Assembly: GCA_039923455.1 (NCBI GenBank) | Contig: JBDTCS010000169.1 | Span: 1-12,029, forward strand | Direction of reading: 5' to 3' | Source of the DNA: JBDTCS01 sp039923455 | Lineage (GTDB): Bacteria; Bacteroidota; Ignavibacteria; Palsa-1295 | Length of the DNA: 12,029 nt | Translations under genes and position numbers: made by a program | Notes under the pieces: model-generated | Told to the model about the DNA's origin: nothing | The model's database searches: none | What the model saw: only the letters and a program-made list of their open reading frames with translations | Part shown: positions 7,454 through 12,029 of the stretch, in pieces | Layout of the letters: every line of letters starts with the position of its first letter | Numbering within the stretch: the first letter of the stretch is position 1

Positions 7454-7491
7454 ATAGGACTTATCGGTCTGATCAGACCAATAAGTCCTAT
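7454..7491 (-). terminator. Intrinsic terminator of the ABC ATPase gene
   Basis: On the minus strand, 18 of 19 positions pair across the 38-base symmetrical element: ATAGGACTTAT arms (7454-7464 and 7481-7491), one C/A mismatch, then GGTCT and AGACC around a GATC loop. The stem is followed on the minus strand by CGCTTTTTATGG, giving a T-run at 7450-7446. It lies about 50 bases past the ATPase stop codon and separates that gene from the oxidoreductase operon. On the plus strand it has no good T-run. Confidence 0.85.
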
Positions 7492-7541
7492 TTAGGAAAC
7501 TTACGGAGGCGTACCGATTTAGGCTTTCGCTTACCTTCAGC

Positions 7542-8549
7542 TTAAGCTTCAGCTTCGACGAGCCCGGTGGGGCGTTCGGCTTTGACTTTGTCCCAATGAT
7601 GACATGCTACAAAGTGACCGGGTTCGTGCTCGAGCAATTGGGGCTCAAACGTTATGCACTCGTTGGTTGCCCAGCTGCATCTTGGAGCGAAATTACAGCC
7701 GACCGGATAATTCGTTGGTGCCGGAACGGTGCCTTCGATCGTCATCAAGCGATCGGTTTCGATGTTCAGTTTCGGTATCGAGCCAAGCAAGCCGACGGTG
7801 TAAGGATGCATCGGATTGTAAAAAATCTCATCCGACTTCGAGTACTCGACGATGTGCGACGCGTACATCACGGCAACTTTGTCGGCCGTTTCCGCGATAA
7901 CTCCGAGATCATGTGTGATCAGAATCACAGCCATACCGAGCGATTCTTGCAAACTCTTGATCAACTCGAGTATCTGCGCTTGCACAGTTACGTCAAGAGC
8001 GGTTGTAGGTTCATCGGCGATGAGTACAGATGGATTGCAGGAGAGCGCAATTGCGATCATCACACGCTGGCGCATACCACCCGAAAGTTGATGGGGATAT
8101 TCTCCGTAACGTTGCTCCGGTGCGGGAATGCCGACCTTGTGCAACATATCGATCGCGCGCTTCTTGGCCTCTTCTTTCGAAACCTTTTGATGCAGCAAGA
8201 TTGATTCTTCGATCTGATTACCAACCGTGAAGACCGGGTTCAGCGAAGTCATCGGCTCTTGAAAGATCATGCTGATCTTGTTGCCGCGTATCGAGCGCAT
8301 CTCTTCTTCGGTGAGCTTCAAAAGATCTTTCCCTTCAAAGAGTATTTCCCCGCCGACCGTCTTGCCCGGAGGAGCAGGAATGAGGCGCATGATCGAAAGT
8401 GCGGTCACCGATTTGCCACAACCGGATTCACCCACCACACCAAGCGTCTCCTTTGGGTCGACGGTATAGCTAACATTGTCAACCGACTTGGCAACGCCAT
8501 CGTCCGTGAAGAAATAGGTCTGTAAGTTCTTTACTTCTAAGAGAGCCAT
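7542..8549 (-). CDS. Oligopeptide/dipeptide ABC transporter ATP-binding protein (OppD/DppD type)
   Basis: This cytosolic ATPase would power import of peptides or a similar substrate (nickel is possible in this family). The 335-residue protein shows Walker A GESGCGKS, the Q-loop FQEPMTSLNP, signature LSGGMRQR, Walker B VLIADEPTTALD and the switch His in THD. The C-terminal oligopeptide-ABC extension follows, with GCNFAPRC, a further Cys, and GHFVACHHW; such cysteines bind an iron-sulfur cluster in some OppD-like proteins. I chose the ATG at 8549 (MALLEVKNL), which matches the family start; an in-frame ATG at 8606 would add 19 unlike residues. No permease, binding protein or second ATPase is adjacent, so this is an isolated member of a normally five-part system. 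The protein ends VEAEA at a TAA that interrupts a GAAGCT repeat; the frame then stays open for 17 basic residues to a TAG at 7490-7488, at the edge of the terminator hairpin. Confidence 0.93.
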   Translation of the reverse strand: MALLEVKNLQTYFFTDDGVAKSVDNVSYTVDPKETLGVVGESGCGKSVTALSIMRLIPAPPGKTVGGEILFEGKDLLKLTEEEMRSIRGNKISMIFQEPMTSLNPVFTVGNQIEESILLHQKVSKEEAKKRAIDMLHKVGIPAPEQRYGEYPHQLSGGMRQRVMIAIALSCNPSVLIADEPTTALDVTVQAQILELIKSLQESLGMAVILITHDLGVIAETADKVAVMYASHIVEYSKSDEIFYNPMHPYTVGLLGSIPKLNIETDRLMTIEGTVPAPTNYPVGCNFAPRCSWATNECITFEPQLLEHEPGHFVACHHWDKVKAERPTGLVEAEA

Positions 8550-8632
8550 AGAAAAAGCGTTGAATTCTTTGCGTTTTGAGGGCGAAATTGCATAACTCCA
8601 ACACAAACGAAGCCCTCAAGCGTTTCGTGTCC

Positions 8633-8689
8633 CGAAGCGGCTTTTCAAAGTCAATCGTTGCGACGATTCTCTTACAAAAAGCGGCTTCG
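8633..8689 (-). terminator. Nested hairpin at the end of the DCC-family gene, terminator-like
   Basis: Outer arms at 8633-8645 (CGAAGCGGCTTTT) and 8677-8689 pair at 12 of 13 positions. Inside them, almost co-centred, AATCGT (8653-8658) and ACGATT (8663-8668) form a 6-bp stem with a 4-base loop. The element straddles the DCC gene stop (8674-8672), with one outer arm inside its last codons. There is no strong T-run, only GACTTTG after the inner stem on the minus strand, so it may stall or protect RNA rather than terminate. The wider gap 8550-8671 also holds TTGAGGGC/GCCCTCAA arms (8576-8583, 8612-8619). Confidence 0.4.
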
Positions 8690-9082
8690 AAGCATTGGAG
8701 TCGGAATCATGCATTCCGTTTGCTTGCCGAAGATTGCGTATCGACTTCTGGCTACCAGATTGTAGAAGATATTACGAATGAATCGTGGCACGATGATAAA
8801 CCCATAAAGCAATTGCCAACCTCTTCCGAGATCTCCGAGCGTCTCGAGGCCTGCGTCCGACTTGGTGAAGACTTCGTCTCCACGCACGTAGATAAATGTG
8901 TCGAGGTTATCTTCTGGTAATCCGAATTCTCGCAAAACTGCTTTGCCTGTTTCCGATTGCAGCGAAGCAAATTTGAAGTACGCTTCGGGGTCTCGTTTGA
9001 TAATGAACTGTACGAGTCCGTTGCAAAGATTACACACTCCGTCGAAGAGTAATATTTGACGATCGAATATTTTTCGGTTCAT
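8672..9082 (-). CDS. DCC-family (DUF393) thiol-disulfide oxidoreductase-like protein
   Basis: This 136-residue protein belongs to the DCC/DUF393 family, named for its Asp-Cys-Cys motif; Bacillus YuxK is a relative. The motif is at the start: LLFDGVCNLCN with Asp 14, Cys 17 and Cys 20, giving a CxxC pair in a thioredoxin-like first strand-helix. Other family features follow: FKFASLQSETGKAVL, TFIYVRGDEVFTKSDAGLETL, and a hydrophobic amphipathic stretch LLYGFIIVPRFIRNIFY before RYAIFGK. Its length is typical. The family is predicted to be redox-active, but its substrates are poorly known. It is the last gene of a three-gene operon: its ATG overlaps the stop of the DUF4166 gene (ATGA), and GAGGAA sits eight bases upstream of the ATG (9096-9091) inside the previous gene. 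Coupling to DoxX-like and DUF4166 proteins suggests a shared membrane or redox role, which is inference. Confidence 0.88.
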   Translation of the reverse strand: MNRKIFDRQILLFDGVCNLCNGLVQFIIKRDPEAYFKFASLQSETGKAVLREFGLPEDNLDTFIYVRGDEVFTKSDAGLETLGDLGRGWQLLYGFIIVPRFIRNIFYNLVARSRYAIFGKQTECMIPTPMLRSRFL

Positions 9083-9762
9083 TCGCGAACTTCCTCACGG
9101 ATTGGTTTTACATAGGGCGGAATATCTGCCGCAGAAGTCACAGCGGGATACTCCACTTGAAAATGACCTTCATATCCAAAGAGTTTTCCCCAAACTGGGT
9201 TTTTTACCACAACAGAAATGCGAAACGCTTCTGTGTGATCATCATACCACTCGCATACTTCTGCATGTCCAGAAAAAAGCATCGGGAATCGGAAGGCGAG
9301 CTTGCCCTCATAGAATCGTTGCTCACCGGAGCGCAATGTCAAGCCTCCATTTGCCGCGACTTCCATTTCGATATCGACCGCAAGGTGTTGATGATCGCCG
9401 AGGTAATCGACTATTCGCTTTCGCTTTTTGCTAAGGATCATCGTCGCATCGAATCTTCTCACGCGCTTCGGAAAAGAATAGGTGCGAATCCAGGTTACGG
9501 TTTCTCGCCCAAATCGATCCTTGTATGCGTAGTTCTCGATCGTGAATGGAATGGCTTTGCCTTGTTGCGGAAACATTATGTTGCGCCAAGCACCGACCAT
9601 CAAGAAGGGGAGCGTGTAGAGTGCGCCGTGCCAAATCGTATTCATCGTGCCACGGCCAATCGCAGCAATCTTATCCTCACTCGAAAAACCAAATCGCTTT
9701 TGAATTTGCGGATGGAGTTTATAGAAATCGTCGCCTAATACTTGCTGATAGATCGAACTCAT
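9079..9762 (-). CDS. DUF4166-domain protein
   Basis: This 227-residue protein fits the DUF4166 family, whose members begin with a block like its MSSIYQQVLGDDFYKLHPQIQ and then KRFGF. It has no catalytic motif I recognise. Visible features are alternating beta strands with many aromatic and charged residues (YAYKDRFGRETVTWIRTYSF, then FPKRVRRFDATMIL), a glycine-rich GRGTMNTIWHGALY segment near the N-terminus with a short hydrophobic stretch, and a C-terminal HFQVEYP. There is no clear signal peptide and no strong membrane helix apart from LYTLPFLMVGAW. I chose the ATG at 9762, which overlaps the stop of the upstream gene as ATGA. The frame stays open upstream to 9966, but that part lies inside the DoxX-like gene and shows no family similarity. 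In this family the domain is known fused to, or next to, DoxX-like and epimerase genes; function is unknown. Confidence 0.8.
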   Translation of the reverse strand: MSSIYQQVLGDDFYKLHPQIQKRFGFSSEDKIAAIGRGTMNTIWHGALYTLPFLMVGAWRNIMFPQQGKAIPFTIENYAYKDRFGRETVTWIRTYSFPKRVRRFDATMILSKKRKRIVDYLGDHQHLAVDIEMEVAANGGLTLRSGEQRFYEGKLAFRFPMLFSGHAEVCEWYDDHTEAFRISVVVKNPVWGKLFGYEGHFQVEYPAVTSAADIPPYVKPIREEVRE

Positions 9763-10667
9763 GGTCTTGGTCGTGTGATGCAGTTGCGCGCTTTTGGAAG
9801 ATTGTGCATGTTTACTATTGCTACGAGCGAGAGTACGATAAGTGCGAAGTTGAATGTGACCGGGTTGAATGGATAGGTTGCAACCGTTGGGTTTGAGATT
9901 AGTGCGGAGAAGCCCAGAAACCCAAGTGCGAGCATGTTCACTATGTGCAACGCCTTTCGTTGCCAAAATAGCAACAGCAAGCCGAACAAAATTTCGCCGA
10001 CTCCGATCAATCGAACCACGAGTGCTTCCTCACCCACAAATAAATGAGACGCTTGGAACAAAGCGATCTCACCGTTCTGCGGAAATAATATCTTGGACAC
10101 GAGTCCGTGATAGATCCACACGAGAGAGAGTGCGAGCGTTGCGATCAGTACCGTTAGCTTCGCACGGTAAGCTTGCTTCGGATGTATTCCACGCTCGATC
10201 CAATTCTTCAACGCATCGAAACTGATCGCAGTCGCGGTGCGAATGAGCGGACGAAAAAACATGCGATCGATCCACTTACCAAAGAAGCCCCAACGCGTGG
10301 TGTAATCATAACCTGTGAAGAAACGAATCCCGTCCGGCTGCACAACGTATTTCCAATAGCCGGAGCCAACCTTGATTAGTGAGAGCAGAGAATCCGACCA
10401 GAATTTGAGCACGCTGATATTCTCGCCGGAACCCGTGCTCTTTGTTGCGACGCTCTCACCGACACCCTCGACCGCCAACCCGAATCCTATCTTCGTGGCG
10501 TAGGTAAATTTTTGTGTCGCTTCGGTCGAGGACTTGGTCAGGTATGTAATAGAAGTAAATCGCAGATCCCATTGTTCATGCAATGCCGGATCCTGCGTGT
10601 AACTCCACAGCGTATCCAGATCACACCGGATCTTCGTCTCGATGTATAGCGCCGGTGGTTTGAACAT
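9759..10667 (-). CDS. SRPBCC-domain / DoxX-like membrane fusion protein
   Basis: This 302-residue protein joins two parts. Residues 1-160 look like an SRPBCC (START/polyketide-cyclase-like) ligand-binding domain: YIETKIRCDLDTLWSYTQDP followed by LHEQWDLRFTSI, a typical start, and FTGYDYTTRWG before a long C-terminal helix. Residues 170-290 hold four predicted membrane helices (about 170-188, 215-235, 239-258, 271-288) with VVRLIGVGEILFGLLLLFWQ, typical of DoxX-like proteins. The N-terminal domain should be cytosolic. There is no signal peptide. DoxX-family membrane proteins have been linked to quinol oxidation or thiol stress systems in some organisms, but this subfamily has no assigned reaction. 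It is the first gene of an operon and its stop overlaps the DUF4166 start. The ATG at 10667 is the first Met of the SRPBCC domain. A ligand-sensing or lipid-handling role is inference. Confidence 0.82.
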   Translation of the reverse strand: MFKPPALYIETKIRCDLDTLWSYTQDPALHEQWDLRFTSITYLTKSSTEATQKFTYATKIGFGLAVEGVGESVATKSTGSGENISVLKFWSDSLLSLIKVGSGYWKYVVQPDGIRFFTGYDYTTRWGFFGKWIDRMFFRPLIRTATAISFDALKNWIERGIHPKQAYRAKLTVLIATLALSLVWIYHGLVSKILFPQNGEIALFQASHLFVGEEALVVRLIGVGEILFGLLLLFWQRKALHIVNMLALGFLGFSALISNPTVATYPFNPVTFNFALIVLSLVAIVNMHNLPKARNCITRPRP

Positions 10668-10969
10668 CGTAGTCTCTGCTTACCAAAAGAAATTGCGACG
10701 AATCGCGATGAACCGAGTTATTCCCTGAATTCCGAAGCGCATACAAAACCATTCGGTATGTTCATTCGTCCCCTGCGCTACAAGCCCTGTCAATGCAGTC
10801 GATTTCGGAGTTAGAGTAAAATCCGAAATATGGTTGAGGTTTAACCTTCTTTGAAATTTCTGAAGGATAAAAATAGTGAGGAATTAAACGGGAACCAGTT
10901 TATCTGAAACCCCTTTAATTAATGGGCTTGCAACGGATCTCGCTTGCCTTTAGCTAGACACATTCCCCA
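10668..10969. other. Divergent intergenic region between the DoxX-like operon and the Asp-box gene
   Basis: This 302-base gap separates two divergently read genes, so it should hold both promoters. No coding potential is seen. A TTGACA match lies on the minus strand at 10793-10788, but the best -10 candidate 18 bases on (ACGAAT) is poor, so I do not annotate a promoter. The only clear structure is the inverted repeat at 10802-10829. The right half (about 10830-10930) is AT-rich, which suits a promoter for the plus-strand gene, though no confident -33/-7 pair is visible. Confidence 0.6.
10802..10829. promoter_or_regulatory. Inverted repeat, candidate operator in the divergent promoter region
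   Basis: ATTTCGGA (10802-10809) and TCCGAAAT (10822-10829) are perfect 8-bp inverted arms with a 12-base spacer. They lie between divergent genes, 135 bases from one start and 141 from the other. It could be a regulator site or a weak hairpin; there is no T-run that would make it a terminator. Confidence 0.3.
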
Positions 10970-12029
10970 ATGAAAAGACTTCTCTTGTTCTGCTCCCTGG
11001 CTCTGATCGTACTCTCTGCGAAAGCAGATTCGATTCAAGCACAACACTGGAAGAACATTGGAAACTTTCAGTGGCCGGGTGTCGTGACCGGGAGCGGAAA
11101 TGAGATTGCGCCCCATATATCGGCAATCTTTTTTTTGGATGCGAAAACGGGATTCGTAGCGGTCAGCACGTACTACCCGAGTTACGCTCCGGGTTTTATC
11201 CCTGAAATCTTCCGCACAACTGATGGCGGCAAATCTTGGATCCAAGCTTCGATTCCCACGGATCCACCTTCCCAGTCTGTGCTGATTCAAGACATCTACA
11301 TGCAGGACCAACGCGTCGGATACGCTGCCGTAAATCATCGTGGCCCGCTTTATGGCGGAATTTGGAAAACAACAGATGGTGGTAAGAGTTGGTCAGGCTT
11401 GCCAAATTCTCCTGCCTGTGCTTCGGTACGCCCTTTGACCGGAAATCGTTTGGCCACATCGGGAGGGGGCGCTGTATTGAAGAATAGTTCAGAGGCGCTA
11501 ACTACGCCTGCTGTGGCTTCTATACCGACGGTTACCGTTGCCATTTCCACCCATGACGCCGGTACAACGTGGAATTCTGGGAGTACCGACATTCGCGAGA
11601 GTTGGGGTGTTTACTACAACGAATCCAACAACAACTTTTACATTTGTCCAGAGCACGCAGCTAAACCTCCTTTAGTCTCTGGCTCGATTTACACCTCATC
11701 GGATTTCGGTGACACATGGCAACGCGTCTATGGGTTACCTAATAATTTTGGCTCAACCGGTGATATCAAAGGATTCCAGAGCACATTCTACGTCCAGTCC
11801 GGAGTCGACGCAGTGCCAAGAACAAGTAACACCGGAGTGTGGCGAACAACTGATGCAGGGAAGACATTTATTCCGGTCGGTGGCCCTTCTGCATTTCTGG
11901 ATACACGGATTTCAGTACCCCCGACGTGTTCGGGTGGAACTGTCATTGTTGGCGACTCGACGGATCTCTGGATGACAACGGATGGCGGCGACGGATCACT
12001 CGGGAGTAGCCCTCTCGATGTCGCAGTTC
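10970..12029 (+). CDS. Secreted Asp-box (BNR / YCF48-like) repeat protein, C-terminus beyond window
   Basis: The frame is open from the ATG at 10970 to the right edge, giving 353 residues with no stop. A classical signal peptide leads (Lys-Arg, hydrophobic core LLLFCSLALIVLS, AKA cleavage site near residue 19), so it is exported; there is no lipobox. Six Asp-box-like motifs follow at regular spacing of 43 to 60 residues: TTDGGKSW (Asp 85), TTDGGKSW (136), THDAGTTW (196), SSDFGDTW (245), TTDAGKTF (295) and TTDGGD (338). Each marks a hairpin of a beta-propeller blade, as in sialidases, VPS10 and photosystem II factor YCF48. Catalytic sialidase residues are not evident, so a binding or structural role is likelier. 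Proteins of this type in Bacteroidota relatives often end in a type IX secretion signal, which would lie outside the window. No ribosome site is visible before the ATG. Confidence 0.85.
   Translation, partial: MKRLLLFCSLALIVLSAKADSIQAQHWKNIGNFQWPGVVTGSGNEIAPHISAIFFLDAKTGFVAVSTYYPSYAPGFIPEIFRTTDGGKSWIQASIPTDPPSQSVLIQDIYMQDQRVGYAAVNHRGPLYGGIWKTTDGGKSWSGLPNSPACASVRPLTGNRLATSGGGAVLKNSSEALTTPAVASIPTVTVAISTHDAGTTWNSGSTDIRESWGVYYNESNNNFYICPEHAAKPPLVSGSIYTSSDFGDTWQRVYGLPNNFGSTGDIKGFQSTFYVQSGVDAVPRTSNTGVWRTTDAGKTFIPVGGPSAFLDTRISVPPTCSGGTVIVGDSTDLWMTTDGGDGSLGSSPLDVAV

Noticed and set aside
7536..7558. Short direct repeats CTTCAGCTTAAGCTTCAGCTT as a mobile-element scar
   Set aside because: They are explained by the repeated Glu-Ala codons at the end of the ABC ATPase; no flanking duplication or transposase is present.
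7596..8204. Plus-strand open frame of 202 residues
   Set aside because: Antisense to the ABC ATPase, whose Walker and signature motifs are intact.
9157..9738. Plus-strand open frame of 193 residues
   Set aside because: Antisense to the DUF4166 gene; no domain signature.
9763..9966. 68-residue N-terminal extension of the DUF4166 protein
   Set aside because: It overlaps the end of the DoxX-like gene in another frame and shows no family similarity; the ATGA-overlap start at 9762 matches the family N-terminus.
10765..10793. TTGACA-type promoter for the DoxX-like operon
   Set aside because: The -35 match is perfect but the best -10 candidate agrees at only three of six positions, and FCB-group promoters often differ from this consensus.
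10919..11592. Minus-strand open frames of 80-139 residues
   Set aside because: Antisense to the signal-peptide/Asp-box gene, whose repeats are regular and in frame.

Overview
The window comes from a free-living bacterium of roughly balanced GC content. Several features suggest the FCB group (Bacteroidota, Ignavibacteriota or Kapaibacteriota relatives). These are a secreted Asp-box (BNR/YCF48-like) repeat protein, many starts with no Shine-Dalgarno sequence, and a DoxX-like/DUF4166/DCC gene set. This placement is an inference with moderate to low confidence, because there is no rRNA or other marker gene here.

Layout, left to right. (1) 1-1811, plus strand: the C-terminal part of L-aspartate oxidase (nadB, NAD biosynthesis), then an agmatinase-type ureohydrolase with an unusual lysine-rich N-terminal extension. 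(2) 2014-3325, plus: a tightly coupled pair, a PIG-L/LmbE-type de-N-acetylase and a short phosphoglycosyl transferase, which looks like a small glycan-assembly unit. (3) 3349-7234, minus: a three-gene operon with a small 2[4Fe-4S] ferredoxin, an alpha-gamma subunit and a delta-beta subunit of a 2-oxoacid (most likely pyruvate):ferredoxin oxidoreductase. Together the two subunits equal a single-chain enzyme cut between domains III and IV. A co-centred inverted repeat lies upstream of the ferredoxin. (4) 7542-8549, minus: a lone oligopeptide/dipeptide ABC-transporter ATPase followed by a strong intrinsic terminator. (5) 8672-10667, minus: an operon with two ATGA overlaps encoding an SRPBCC-DoxX-like membrane protein, a DUF4166 protein and a DCC-family (DUF393) thiol-disulfide protein. 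(6) 10970 to the right edge, plus: a secreted Asp-box repeat protein, incomplete in this window.

Most of the content is housekeeping or central metabolism. The oxidoreductase operon would convert pyruvate plus CoA to acetyl-CoA (or the reverse) and pass electrons to ferredoxin. The parts least explained by known biology are the DoxX-like/DUF4166/DCC operon, the ferredoxin with a long insert between its clusters, the symmetrical DNA upstream of it, and a possible recent stop codon at the end of the ABC ATPase gene. I found no tRNA, rRNA, CRISPR array, insertion sequence or phage gene, and no clear novel defence-type system.
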